A stretch of DNA of 64,000 bases, taken from Thalassobellus sp050294475. Its GTDB lineage: Bacteria > Bacteroidota > Bacteroidia > Flavobacteriales > Flavobacteriaceae. The notes under the pieces were generated by a model that saw only the letters and a program-made list of their open reading frames with translations, did no database searches and was not told the origin of the DNA. Below, in pieces: positions 9,511 to 19,091 of this stretch. The stretch spans positions 186,001 through 250,000 of the forward strand of contig JBNKOE010000001.1 in assembly GCA_050294475.1 (NCBI GenBank). The letters are read 5' to 3'. Position numbers and translations under genes: made by a program. The number at the start of each line of letters is the position of its first letter. Position 1 is the first letter of the stretch.

Positions 9511-11349
9511 ATGAAATTACTTCACACTTTTGACATATTAATTATAGCAACCTATCTAATTTCTATTATTGTTATTGGATTGGTACTTAGAAAAAAAGCT
9601 CAACTTAGTAAAGACGAGTATTTATTGGGAGGAAAAACTATTCCTTGGTATATGTTAGGACTCTCCAATGCATCTGGAATGTTTGATATTTCCGGAACCA
9701 TTTGGTTGGTTACCATCATGTTTGTTTATGGTATAAAAAGTGCATGGATTCCTTGGCTATGGCCTGTGTTCAATCAAATATTTTTAATGATCTATTTGTC
9801 AAAATGGTTAAGGCGCTCAAATGCCACTACAGGGGCAGAATGGATAGGAACTCGATTTGGATTTAAAAAAGGCGCCAAACTTTCACATATTATAGTTGTT
9901 GTTTTTGCCTTAGTTATGTGCTTGGGATATTTAGCGTATGGCTTTATAGGTCTTGGGAAATTTATTGAAATCTTTATTCCTTGGGAAGTAGTAAGCCAAT
10001 ATGTCCCTTTTGCTGTTTCACCAGAATTCGTGCCTCATTTCTACGGAATTATATTTACACTTTTTGCCGTTTTTTATTCGCTGTTAGGAGGCATGTCGGG
10101 CATTGTTTGGGCTGATGTTGTTCAATTTGCCATTATGACTATTGCTGCGTTAGTAATAGGCTACTTAGGTTTTGTGGCTATTGGAGAACATGCGCTTAAC
10201 GTACCCAAAGGTTGGACAAATCCGTTTTTTGGATGGAAATTAAACCTAGATTGGGGTTCCATCATCCCAGAGGTCAATCAAAAAATAAGGGAAGACGGCT
10301 TTAACCTATTTACCATTTTCTTTATGATGATGGTCTTTAAAGGTGTTTTGGTAAGTGTTGCTGGTCCCGCACCTACTTACGATATGCAAAAAATCCTTTC
10401 AACAAAAACACCTGCCGAAGCTTCAAAAATGAGTGGTTTTGTCTCAGTTATCTTAATGCCTATTAGATATTTAATGATTGCTGGTTTTGCGGCCTTGGCA
10501 TTAGTATACTATGAAAAACTGGATTTATTGACCGTTTCTGGAAATATTGATTTTGAACTGATATTACCAACTGCTATAAAAGAATTTGTACCAGTAGGGC
10601 TATTAGGACTCTTATTAGCTGGTTTAATAGCAGCATTTATGTCCACTTTTGCAGGCACCTTAAATGCAGCCCAAGCCTATTTGGTTAATGACATTTATTT
10701 AAAATATAAGAACCCAGAAGCCAACTCAAGACAAATAAAAAACATGAATTATGCTACAGGTATTATTGTGGTTTTTATAAGTATTATATTAGGACTATTT
10801 GCAAAGGACGTAAATTCTGTGTTACAGTGGATTGTTTCTGTTTTATACGGTAGCTATGTAGGTGCCAACATATTGAAATGGCACTGGTGGCGATTTAATG
10901 GAGAAGGCTTTTTCTGGGGAATGGCAGCCGGATTATTGGCTGCAGCTATTGTACCAGAGCTATTTCCAGATGTACTTGGTTTATACTTATTCCCTATTTT
11001 ACTTATAGTATCACTCATTGGATCTATAGCAGGAACTTATTCTGCTCCTCCCACAGAAGAAGCTGTTTTAAAATCATTCTATAAAAATGTAAGACCCTGG
11101 GGGTTTTGGAAACCTATCCACGATAAATTGGCTAGCGAAAATCCAAACTTCAAGAAAAATAAAGATTTTGGACGTGATATGTTCAATGTTGCTATAGGCA
11201 TTATTGCGCAAACAACATTAGTAATCATACCCATGTATCTCATATTTAAACAAAGCACACCATTATATATTTCAATTGCTGTTTTAATAGTCTGTTTATT
11301 TCTATTGAAAAAGTATTGGTGGAACACTTTAGATGAAAAATTAGATTAA
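9511..11349 (+). CDS. Sodium:solute symporter (SSS family), probable mannobiose/mannooligosaccharide importer
   Basis: A 612-residue integral membrane protein with about 14 hydrophobic segments. It begins TFDILIIATYLISIIVIG and contains the SSS signatures EYLLGGKTIPWYMLGLSNA and, in the fifth/sixth helix region, FYSLLGGMSGIVWADVVQF. The later LLLAGLIAAFMSTFAGTLNA is the core Na+ site region. Family members carry sugars with Na+ across the inner membrane. The gene is sandwiched between GH26 and GH130 as in the B. fragilis mannan cluster (BF0771-BF0774), so mannobiose is the most likely cargo. It starts 7 bp after GH26 and has no signs of damage. Substrate is inferred from context. Confidence 0.93.
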   Translation: MKLLHTFDILIIATYLISIIVIGLVLRKKAQLSKDEYLLGGKTIPWYMLGLSNASGMFDISGTIWLVTIMFVYGIKSAWIPWLWPVFNQIFLMIYLSKWLRRSNATTGAEWIGTRFGFKKGAKLSHIIVVVFALVMCLGYLAYGFIGLGKFIEIFIPWEVVSQYVPFAVSPEFVPHFYGIIFTLFAVFYSLLGGMSGIVWADVVQFAIMTIAALVIGYLGFVAIGEHALNVPKGWTNPFFGWKLNLDWGSIIPEVNQKIREDGFNLFTIFFMMMVFKGVLVSVAGPAPTYDMQKILSTKTPAEASKMSGFVSVILMPIRYLMIAGFAALALVYYEKLDLLTVSGNIDFELILPTAIKEFVPVGLLGLLLAGLIAAFMSTFAGTLNAAQAYLVNDIYLKYKNPEANSRQIKNMNYATGIIVVFISIILGLFAKDVNSVLQWIVSVLYGSYVGANILKWHWWRFNGEGFFWGMAAGLLAAAIVPELFPDVLGLYLFPILLIVSLIGSIAGTYSAPPTEEAVLKSFYKNVRPWGFWKPIHDKLASENPNFKKNKDFGRDMFNVAIGIIAQTTLVIIPMYLIFKQSTPLYISIAVLIVCLFLLKKYWWNTLDEKLD

Positions 11350-11366
11350 CCTTAAATTATAATACA

Positions 11367-12542
11367 TTGCATAAAATTCCTGACCATATAGATGAGGAAA
11401 AAAAATCCTACCAAAAATTAATTTGCAGAAATAACGACCCTGTTTTAAAATCAAATGGAATTTTTAACCGGTACAAAAACCCTGTTGTAACTGCTGAGCA
11501 CATTCCAATACATTGGAGGTACGATTTAAACCCAAAAACCAATCCAAATACTCTGGAACGTATAGGATTTAACGCGGTAATGAATTCGGGAGCCATGAAG
11601 TGGAACGGCAAGTATCTCTTATGTATCAGAACCGAGGGTAATGACAGAAAATCATTTTTTGCCATGGCAGAAAGCCTTAACGGCATTGATAATTTTGAGT
11701 TTTGGGACAAACCATGTGTAATTCCACAAATTGAAGGAAATCCAGATATTAACGTGTACGATATGCGTTTAATAAACCATGAGGATGGTTGGATTTATGG
11801 CGTTTTCTGTACCGAGCGTAAAGACCCTAATGCTCCTCTAGGAGACACAAGTAGTGCCGTTGCAAATGCAGGTATTGTAAGAACCAAAGACCTGATTAAT
11901 TGGGAACGATTGCCTGATTTAATCTCAGACTCAGGGCAACAACGTAACGTTGTGCTTCATCCCGAATTTGTAAACGGAAAATATGCCCTTTACACAAGAC
12001 CTCAAGATGGGTTTATTAATGTTGGCAGTGGTGGCGGAATTGGCTTGGGGTACATTGATGACATGACAAATCCTGTTGTTAAAGACGAAACAATTATCTA
12101 CAACAAAATATATCACACTATTTATGAACTCAAAAACGGATTGGGTCCTGCACCAATAAAAACTAAAAAAGGATGGTTGCATTTAGCCCATGGTGTAAGA
12201 AATACTGCTGCTGGACTACGCTACACGCTTTATATGTTTATGACAGATTTAAACGATATATCTAAAGTAATCCATTCTCCTGCGGGATATTTTATGGCTC
12301 CAGAAGGAGAAGAAAGAGTAGGCGATGTATCAAATGTGCTATTTTCAAATGGCTGGATTGCAGATGATGATGGTACCGTATATATTTATTATGCATCTTG
12401 CGATACAAGAATGCACGTGGCAACGTCAACCGTAGAAAAATTAATGGATTATTGTATAAACTCTCCTGAAGACACCCATTCTTCAGCTGGCTCTGTTCAA
12501 ACCATAATTAATCTTATTGAAAAAAACAAAGGACTTTATTAA
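11367..12542 (+). CDS. GH130 4-O-beta-D-mannosyl-D-glucose phosphorylase
   Basis: A 391-residue protein. No ATG lies between the symporter stop (11349) and the conserved N-terminus, so the TTG at 11367 is taken as start. The sequence follows GH130_1 mannosylglucose phosphorylases closely: RYKNPVVTAEHIPIHWRYDLN, NVYDMRLINHEDGWIYG with the proposed catalytic Asp (D132), CTERKDPNAPLGDTSSA, VVLHPEFVNGKYALYTRPQDG, KKGWLHLAHGVRNTAAGLRY and TRMHVATSTVEKL. The enzyme splits Man-beta-1,4-Glc with phosphate into mannose 1-phosphate and glucose in the cytoplasm. Its substrate is made by the 2-epimerase, whose ATG follows its TAA directly. Subfamily assignment is by recalled family sequence and is strong. 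Confidence 0.93.
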   Translation: MHKIPDHIDEEKKSYQKLICRNNDPVLKSNGIFNRYKNPVVTAEHIPIHWRYDLNPKTNPNTLERIGFNAVMNSGAMKWNGKYLLCIRTEGNDRKSFFAMAESLNGIDNFEFWDKPCVIPQIEGNPDINVYDMRLINHEDGWIYGVFCTERKDPNAPLGDTSSAVANAGIVRTKDLINWERLPDLISDSGQQRNVVLHPEFVNGKYALYTRPQDGFINVGSGGGIGLGYIDDMTNPVVKDETIIYNKIYHTIYELKNGLGPAPIKTKKGWLHLAHGVRNTAAGLRYTLYMFMTDLNDISKVIHSPAGYFMAPEGEERVGDVSNVLFSNGWIADDDGTVYIYYASCDTRMHVATSTVEKLMDYCINSPEDTHSSAGSVQTIINLIEKNKGLY

Positions 12543-13724
12543 ATGATTAATGCCTATAAACAGCTTAAATCAGAACTAAATTCTGAATTAAAAAACATAT
12601 TAAATTATTGGATTAACAATACGTTAGACCATAAGTATGGCGGATTTGTAGGCAAAATAAATCATTTTGGCACAATAGTCCCTAAAGCCCCTAAGGGTAT
12701 CATTTTAAACACCCGCATCCTTTGGTCATTTTCAGCAGCTTCCAATCATTTAAAAACAAACGAGTACCAAGCCTTTTGTGATAAAGCATTCCAGTATTTA
12801 AATACTTTCTTTAAAGATAAAACATACGGAGCTGTTTTTTGGGAACTTAATTACAAAGGAAATCCTGTAAACAAGCGCAAACAAGTTTATGCTCAAGCAT
12901 TCACTATTTATGCCTTATCTGAATATTACCTGTTTTCTAAAAATGAAACTGCAAAAAAATGGGCGATAGAGTTGTTTGAGCTACTTGAAAAGCACGCAAA
13001 AGATGATTTAAACATTGGTTATTTTGAAGCTTTTAATCAAGATTGGACGCCTATAAAAGATATGCGGTTAAGTGACAAGGATATGAATGCCTCAAAAACT
13101 ATGAACACACATCTTCATATATTAGAAGCCTATACCTCTCTGCTTAAAATTTATGATAATACCCAATTAAGAAACTCATTAAAAACGCTCGTTGAACTAT
13201 TTCTACATAAATTCTTAAATAACAACAACCATTATGATTTGTTTTTTGATAATCAGTGGAAGCTTTTAAGCAATTCAGTATCTTATGGTCATGATATTGA
13301 AACGGCATGGTTGGTTATTGAAGCTACGAAACAACTTAATAACAAAGTCCTCTTGCACCAAGCTAATACGGTGGCTTTAAAAGTAGCCGACACCTTTTTA
13401 AAAGAAGCGATAGATAAAGACGGTGCTGTTTTAAATGAAAAAAACCTGACTTCAAACCATGTTGATGCAGACAGGCATTGGTGGCCACAAGTAGAAGCAT
13501 TAATAGGGTTGAGTTATGCTCACCATTTAAAACCTAAACAAGATTACATAAACACTTCAATTAAAATATGGAATTACACAAAAAAACATCTCATTGATTA
13601 TGAAAATGGAGAATGGTTTTTTAGGGTAGATAAAAATGGAATTCCTTATACCAAAGAAGATAAAGTAAGTATGTGGAAGGCGCCTTACCATACGTCAAGA
13701 GCTTGCATAATGTTAAACAATTAA
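12543..13724 (+). CDS. Cellobiose/mannobiose 2-epimerase (AGE family)
   Basis: A 393-residue (alpha/alpha)6-barrel enzyme of the N-acylglucosamine 2-epimerase superfamily. Diagnostic blocks are LNTRILWSFSAA (Arg58), MNTHLHILEAY (H190), SYGHDIETAWLVIEA (H250), ADRHWWPQVEA (H312) and KAPYHTSRACIML (H383). H250 and H383 match the two catalytic His of characterised cellobiose 2-epimerases. It turns mannobiose into mannosylglucose by inverting C2 of the reducing end, feeding the GH130 phosphorylase. Its ATG directly abuts the GH130 stop, so translation is probably coupled. Length is normal, no signal peptide, cytoplasmic. Confidence 0.93.
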   Translation: MINAYKQLKSELNSELKNILNYWINNTLDHKYGGFVGKINHFGTIVPKAPKGIILNTRILWSFSAASNHLKTNEYQAFCDKAFQYLNTFFKDKTYGAVFWELNYKGNPVNKRKQVYAQAFTIYALSEYYLFSKNETAKKWAIELFELLEKHAKDDLNIGYFEAFNQDWTPIKDMRLSDKDMNASKTMNTHLHILEAYTSLLKIYDNTQLRNSLKTLVELFLHKFLNNNNHYDLFFDNQWKLLSNSVSYGHDIETAWLVIEATKQLNNKVLLHQANTVALKVADTFLKEAIDKDGAVLNEKNLTSNHVDADRHWWPQVEALIGLSYAHHLKPKQDYINTSIKIWNYTKKHLIDYENGEWFFRVDKNGIPYTKEDKVSMWKAPYHTSRACIMLNN

Positions 13725-13738
13725 AACACTAAAAGAAA

Positions 13739-15052
13739 ATGAATAAACTATTAACTTTTATTCTTTTATTAATATTTTTTACAGGATGTAAAAGTGCCAA
13801 GTACAAAAAATCTGTTAGAAATGTTGACATCAAACACATAACCGTTAAAAACACCCAATTTATTAAAAATGGAGAGCCTTATTACTTTGTGGGAGCCAAT
13901 TATTGGTATGGCCCTTTAATAGCGGCAAAACATATTGGAGACAGAGAGCGCCTTATTAAAGAATTGGATGCCATGAAAGCAGTAGGAATTAATAATTTAC
14001 GCATTTTAGTTGGAGCCGAAGGTGACGGAGGAGACTCTAAAGTGTATCCTGCCTTACAATATGAACAAGGAAAATACAATAAAGACCTTCTTGACGGATT
14101 GGATTTTTTAATGGCTGAAATGCGCAAAAGAAACATGTACGCTGTTTTATATTTAAACAACAATTGGATTTGGTCTGGAGGCATGTCTGAATACCTAAAG
14201 TGGAATGGTTATGGCACTGTTCCAAACCCTTTTTTAGAGCAATATTCTTGGAACGAATACATGAACTACACCAAGCAATTTCATAGTTGCAAACCCTGTA
14301 AGGAAGCATATTACAATCATCTTAAATTCATTATAGGAAGAACCAATAAATATTCTGGGTTAAAATACACAGAAGATAACACCATCATGTCTTGGCAAGT
14401 AGCTAATGAACCTAGGGTATTAATGACACCAGATCACGAAACAGCTTTTGCTGGTTGGTTAAACGAAACTGTTGCCTTGATTAAAACATTAGATCCTAAC
14501 CATTTAGTCTCAACTGGAACAGAAGGAAAACACGGTTTTTTAGAAGATATTGCCATGTATAAAAGACTGCATACCAATAAAAATATTGATTACTTAACAC
14601 TGCATATTTGGCCAAAAAACTGGAGTTGGTACGATATTAATAACGAAGCACAAACAACAGAAGAATCCATAAAAAAAACATACCAAGATATGAATGAACA
14701 TATGGAGGTCGCTAAAGAATTCAATAAACCTCTTGTGATGTCTGAATTTGGATTTCCTCGAGAAAAAGAAAGCTTATCTCCAAAGGCTTCAGTAGAAAAC
14801 AGGAACAACTATTATAAAGCGGTTTTTAATAAAGTTATAGAGAGCTATAAAAATCAAGGCGTGCTTGCTGGAGCAAATTTTTGGGGATTTGCAGGGTTTG
14901 CAAAAACCAATCCTGAAAACGGAAAATGGCAACATGGTGATGATTTTACAGCAGATCCACCTCAAGAACCCCAAGGATTAAACTCGGTATTTGCCTCGGA
15001 TGTTTCAACAATGAAATTAATTAAAGAAACTAATAGTAAACTTATTGACTAG
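13739..15052 (+). CDS. GH5 endo-beta-1,4-mannanase lipoprotein (GH5_7-like)
   Basis: A 437-residue protein with lipoprotein signal (FFTGC, C17). It contains the GH5 barrel with N-terminal PYYFVGANYWYG, the region NNLRILVGAEGDGG, the acid/base motif SWQVANEPRVL (E224), the His/Trp strand LTLHIWPKNWSWYD and the nucleophile motif PLVMSEFGFPRE (E336). Arrangement and motifs fit subfamily GH5_7 mannanases. It is likely anchored on the cell surface or in the periplasm and cuts beta-mannan into oligosaccharides for the SusC/SusD import and GH26 stages. It is the last gene of the plus-strand mannan operon, 14 bp after the epimerase, and is followed by a strong terminator. Confidence 0.92.
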   Translation: MNKLLTFILLLIFFTGCKSAKYKKSVRNVDIKHITVKNTQFIKNGEPYYFVGANYWYGPLIAAKHIGDRERLIKELDAMKAVGINNLRILVGAEGDGGDSKVYPALQYEQGKYNKDLLDGLDFLMAEMRKRNMYAVLYLNNNWIWSGGMSEYLKWNGYGTVPNPFLEQYSWNEYMNYTKQFHSCKPCKEAYYNHLKFIIGRTNKYSGLKYTEDNTIMSWQVANEPRVLMTPDHETAFAGWLNETVALIKTLDPNHLVSTGTEGKHGFLEDIAMYKRLHTNKNIDYLTLHIWPKNWSWYDINNEAQTTEESIKKTYQDMNEHMEVAKEFNKPLVMSEFGFPREKESLSPKASVENRNNYYKAVFNKVIESYKNQGVLAGANFWGFAGFAKTNPENGKWQHGDDFTADPPQEPQGLNSVFASDVSTMKLIKETNSKLID

Positions 15053-15067
15053 AAAAGAGGCTCCTTA

Positions 15068-15100
15068 AGCTCCAGAACCGCTCTCACAGGTTCTGGGGCT
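15068..15100 (+). terminator. Intrinsic terminator of the mannan operon
   Basis: AGCTCCAGAACC pairs with GGTTCTGGGGCT (one G-T wobble) around a 9-nt loop, followed by ATTTATTTTAAT. It begins 16 bp after the GH5 stop. Confidence 0.85.
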
Positions 15101-15145
15101 ATTTATTTTAATCGTTTCAATTTCTTTCAAAAATATCCTTTGTCA

Positions 15146-15217
15146 TTTCAAAATCAAAATTTGTTTTTTGCGTTCTGTACTTTCGCTAAAAATATTCACC
15201 AATATTTGATTTTGAAA
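15146..15217. repeat. 13-bp inverted repeat in the convergent intergenic region
   Basis: TTTCAAAATCAAA at 15146-15158 is exactly complementary to TTTGATTTTGAAA at 15205-15217. The 46-bp loop makes it a poor terminator. It directly abuts the next inverted repeat. Confidence 0.5.
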
Positions 15218-15403
15218 GCTTCTTTATATACCATTTGCTACTTATAATAACCGCAATAAAACGCCCTTTTCCCATTCTATTTCATCATATAAAAAGAAAT
15301 CGTAACTAAGGATATACTTTACTTTCCTGATTCATATAATGAAAAAAACCATCATATTCTTTTATGGTAATGTCTAATAACAAATGGTATATAATATAGA
15401 AGC
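15218..15403. repeat. MITE-like segment with imperfect terminal inverted repeats
   Basis: GCTTCT followed by TATATACCATTTG (15218-15237) returns in inverted form at 15381-15403 as CAAATGGTATATA followed by AGAAGC; the inner 13 bp are perfect and weaker pairing continues on both sides. The 143-bp interior has no ORF. The segment fills most of the 368-bp gap between the converging mannan operon and the GH3 gene. It could be a small non-autonomous mobile element or a large transcript-end structure. Confidence 0.45.
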
Positions 15404-15420
15404 CTCAAAATAAATCCAAA

Positions 15421-17709
15421 CTAATCTTTTAAGCTAAAATCAGCTTCAAGTGAAGTTTGAGAACTCCCACCAACAAATACTTTAAAATCTCCTGGCTCTA
15501 CAATGTATGTTCCATCATTATCGTAAAATCCTAAGGTCTCTTTGTTTAAAGCGAAATGAATGGTTTTTGTTTCACCAGCTTCTAATTCAACCAACTCAAA
15601 ACCTTTTAATTCCTTAACAGGTCGTGTTACACTAGCAAACAAATCCCTTATATACAATTGAACCACTTCTTTTCCTTTAAGATTCCCTGTATTTTTAAGG
15701 GTAACCGAAACATTGATATCATCTCCTATTTTAAAGGAATTTCCATTCAGTTCTAAATTGGAATATTTAAAAGTAGTATAACTCAATCCGTAACCGAAAG
15801 GATACAAAGGTGTTTTTTCTACATCTGTATAATGAGACCAAAACACATTGCCATCTTTATTTGTTGGGCGCCCTGTATTTTTGTAATTGTAATAAATGGG
15901 TACTTGTCCAACATTTCTTGGAAATGTCATAGGTAATTTTCCACTAGGGTTATAATCACCGTATAAAACTTGAGCAACAGCATTGCCAGTTTCTGTACCT
16001 AACTGCCAAGCTTCAACAATAGCTGGAATATGTTCATTTGCCCAATTAATTGCCAATGGACGACCATTATTCAATACCAAAACAATATTCGGATTTACTT
16101 TATAGACTTCCTCCAATAACTCTTGTTGCACGCCTGGTAACAATAAATTGGTTCTACTTCTTCCCTCTCCTGTTTGAAATCCCTCTTCTCCTAAAACCAT
16201 AACCACAACATCAGATTGCTTAGCAACTGTTATAGCTTCAGAAAATCCACTTTTATCAGTTGTGTTTATTTTCACCTCTTTTACAAATTCTGCTTTCTCT
16301 GTGGCAACATCTGCCCCTTTAGCATATACTAACTTATTTTTGGTATAAGCTTGCATCCCTTCTAAAACAGAGACTGCTGTATCATCATCTGCAGCTATTC
16401 TCCAACTTCCTAAAGAACTACTTTTATCACTTGCCAAAGCGCCAATTAAAGCTATTTTTTGTCCTTCTTTTTTTAATGGAAGTAAATGGTTGTCGTTTTT
16501 TAAAAGCACAATGGATTTTTTAGCCATATCCAATACTGCTTCATGATTTTTTTTGTTACCAATGGTTTCCTTTTCCCTTGTTTCATCACAGTATTTATAA
16601 GGATCATCAAAGAGTCCTAATTCAAATTTCACTCTTAATATCCTTCTAACGGCATCATCTACTATCGATTCGCTTACAACACCATCTTTTACCAATTGCG
16701 CCAATTCTTCAATGTAAACATAACCTTCCATATCCATGTCTGAACCTGCTGTAGCTGCTATTTTTGCAGCTTCACGTTTATCCTTAGCATATCCCCAAGA
16801 AATCATTTCATTTAGTGAGGCCCAATCTGAAACCACAAAGCCATCAAATTGCCACGCACCTTTTAAAATATCTCGTTGTAAATAAGAGTTTCCTGTTGCG
16901 GGAACACCATTTAATTCGTTAAAAGAATTCATTAAAGTTCTTACCCCTGCATCTACAGCTGCTTTAAATGGTGGTAATACCATATTATGCAAGGTTGAAG
17001 TTCCAATATCTACAGTATTATATTCTTTACCAGATTCCGAAAAGCCATAAGCTGCGAAATGTTTGGCACACGCAGCGATGGTATTTACATCGGCTAAATT
17101 ATCCCCTTGAAACCCTTTTACTCTTGCTTCGGCAACTTTACTCCCTAAAAACGGGTCTTCTCCTGCACCTTCCATAACACGCCCCCAACGAGCATCACGT
17201 GAGATATCCACCATAGGTCCAAAAGTCCAATTAATTCCAGAGGCAGATGCTTCTATAGCGGCTGTTTCTGCAGATTTTTCAATGGCTTCCATATCCCAAC
17301 TTGCAGCTTCCGCCAACGGTATTGGACTTAATGTTTTATACCCATGAATTACATCAAAGCCTATAATTAATGGAATACCTAATCGTGTTTCTTCAACAGC
17401 TATTTTTTGAACAGCTCTTACCTCTTTTACACCTCTTACATTAAGCATGGAACCTATCCACCCTTTTCGTAAATGTTCGTATTTTTTCTCGGCGCTTCCT
17501 CCTTCTGGAGCAGGCCCCGTAACATCCCAAAACCCATTGTATTGATTCATTTGACCAACTTTTTCCTCAATGGTCATTTGTTTTAAAAGATCATCAATTT
17601 TTTGTTCTACGGTGTTTTTAGTATTCATTTGTATTGATTTTTGAGCTTGACACCCCATAAAGGATATAAGAATTATTGATAATGAAATAGTTAGTTTTTT
17701 TAAGTCCAT
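15421..17709 (-). CDS. GH3 beta-glucosidase (BglX-like), lipoprotein
   Basis: A 762-residue protein with lipoprotein signal (lipobox SFMGC, C20). Domain order is the full GH3 type: N-terminal TIM barrel with GFDVIHGYKTLSPIPLAEAASW, the substrate strand KHFAAYG (about 216) and nucleophile motif GFVVSDWASLNEM (D295); then the alpha/beta sandwich domain (VVVMVLGEEGFQTGEGRSR), then a fibronectin-III-like C-terminal domain from about 655 (VSVTLKNTGNLKGKEVVQLY). It cleaves terminal non-reducing beta-glucosyl residues from oligosaccharides, fitting glucomannan or laminarin degradation. It is the last gene of the minus-strand operon, 11 bp after the esterase gene. Confidence 0.93.
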   Translation of the reverse strand: MDLKKLTISLSIILISFMGCQAQKSIQMNTKNTVEQKIDDLLKQMTIEEKVGQMNQYNGFWDVTGPAPEGGSAEKKYEHLRKGWIGSMLNVRGVKEVRAVQKIAVEETRLGIPLIIGFDVIHGYKTLSPIPLAEAASWDMEAIEKSAETAAIEASASGINWTFGPMVDISRDARWGRVMEGAGEDPFLGSKVAEARVKGFQGDNLADVNTIAACAKHFAAYGFSESGKEYNTVDIGTSTLHNMVLPPFKAAVDAGVRTLMNSFNELNGVPATGNSYLQRDILKGAWQFDGFVVSDWASLNEMISWGYAKDKREAAKIAATAGSDMDMEGYVYIEELAQLVKDGVVSESIVDDAVRRILRVKFELGLFDDPYKYCDETREKETIGNKKNHEAVLDMAKKSIVLLKNDNHLLPLKKEGQKIALIGALASDKSSSLGSWRIAADDDTAVSVLEGMQAYTKNKLVYAKGADVATEKAEFVKEVKINTTDKSGFSEAITVAKQSDVVVMVLGEEGFQTGEGRSRTNLLLPGVQQELLEEVYKVNPNIVLVLNNGRPLAINWANEHIPAIVEAWQLGTETGNAVAQVLYGDYNPSGKLPMTFPRNVGQVPIYYNYKNTGRPTNKDGNVFWSHYTDVEKTPLYPFGYGLSYTTFKYSNLELNGNSFKIGDDINVSVTLKNTGNLKGKEVVQLYIRDLFASVTRPVKELKGFELVELEAGETKTIHFALNKETLGFYDNDGTYIVEPGDFKVFVGGSSQTSLEADFSLKD

Positions 17710-17720
17710 AATATAGTTTT

Positions 17721-19091
17721 TTAGTTGTCTGTTGTAAAACTAGATGCGGGTAAGTTAGCTTTATTGAACACATTGGATTGTAAATTATTTCCCCAAGCAA
17801 ATCTAACATATTTTGGGTTTTTAACTTCTTTTGAGGACACTATTATTGTAGCATCTTTCAACTTACATGTCGCTGAATGAAACAACTTATCATCTCCAGC
17901 TATTTCAAATAATGATTGTTTGCCTTTTAAGTGAAGTCCTTCATTATATTTAAAAGAAACAATGGCTTTGTTTTTTTTGAACATAACATTAGAAAAACTA
18001 GGGCTTTCAACCAAACCATCCAAAACTTTATAGTGTTTTTTCAATGCCATATTTGCTAATCTCATACCAACTGATTGCTTGTCTTTTGGATGAATATCAT
18101 CAGTAGGTGAAATATCACTAATAACCACCATTCCTGTATGTTCTATTTTATTTGAAACCCTGCGTTGAGCATCTCTAATTTGAACGCCTCCAAAGTTATC
18201 CTCATAGTTATAAGGTGCAATTTGAACAAAATAAAACGGAAAATCTTTATGCCATAAATCCCTCCAAGATTTGATTAAGGCTTCAAAAGTTTTATTATAA
18301 ACTGTTGACCCAACATTTGATTCACCTTGATACCAAAGAACACCTGCAATGTTAAACCCTTTTAATGGATTAATCATGGCATTAAATGCTCTAGCGGGTT
18401 CTGTGGGTCCCCATTCAACTGGAGTCAATTTATTTGCTGCTTCGGTAAGCACCGTATTATTTTTTATGGTTTCTTCTGGCATCCAAATTTCGGCTGGCGT
18501 TCCTCCCCACGCAGACACTATTAATCCAATAGGGATATCTTTTAAATTTTTTTGTAGTTTTTTTGCAAAAAAATAAGCCAATGCACTTGAACTTTTCATG
18601 CTTTCTGGCGTACAAACCTCCCAGTTTGCTGGTAAATCGTTTTGTAATGTTGATGAAGTAATCTTTGGTACTGTAAAAAAACGAATGTTTGGATGATTAG
18701 CATTGGCTACTTCTTGCTCACCGTTTTTAATCCCCCAATTTGCCGACATTTCCATATTGGATTGTCCAGAGCACAGCCATACTTCACCTATTAAAATATC
18801 CTTTAAAACAATCTCATTATAGCCATTTATTTTTATAGTAAAAGGACCTCCAAATTTTGGAGTTTTAACAGTTAGTTCCCAGTAAGCTTGATTAGTTGTT
18901 TTTGTTTTGTAGCTTTCACTCGTCCATGATGGAGAAATAATCACCTCTTCATTTGGATTTGCCCATCCCCAAAACTTTACGTTGTCCTTCTGTTGCAGTA
19001 CCATGTGATTTGAAAAAACAGAAGGCAATATTACATTAGCAAATGATACATTAGCAACCAATAGAAGACATATAACTTTTAAAAACTTCAT
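17721..19091 (-). CDS. Sialate O-acetylesterase family carbohydrate esterase (SGNH)
   Basis: A 456-residue secreted protein with Sec signal (about 1-19, LLVANVSFAN) and no lipobox. It has the family start ILPSVFSNHMVLQQ, a beta-sandwich (WGWANPNEEV, GPFTIKING), then the SGNH block LIGEVWLCSGQSNMEMS-type with Ser111, AWGGTPAEIWMPEE, GVLWYQGESN and the Asp-His end motif DDIHPKDKQ. Although named after sialic acid, proteins of this family in mannan loci remove acetyl groups from glucomannan, which is the likely role here. Its ATG overlaps the stop of the upstream CE2 gene (TAATG), so the two are translationally coupled. Confidence 0.88.
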   Translation of the reverse strand: MKFLKVICLLLVANVSFANVILPSVFSNHMVLQQKDNVKFWGWANPNEEVIISPSWTSESYKTKTTNQAYWELTVKTPKFGGPFTIKINGYNEIVLKDILIGEVWLCSGQSNMEMSANWGIKNGEQEVANANHPNIRFFTVPKITSSTLQNDLPANWEVCTPESMKSSSALAYFFAKKLQKNLKDIPIGLIVSAWGGTPAEIWMPEETIKNNTVLTEAANKLTPVEWGPTEPARAFNAMINPLKGFNIAGVLWYQGESNVGSTVYNKTFEALIKSWRDLWHKDFPFYFVQIAPYNYEDNFGGVQIRDAQRRVSNKIEHTGMVVISDISPTDDIHPKDKQSVGMRLANMALKKHYKVLDGLVESPSFSNVMFKKNKAIVSFKYNEGLHLKGKQSLFEIAGDDKLFHSATCKLKDATIIVSSKEVKNPKYVRFAWGNNLQSNVFNKANLPASSFTTDN

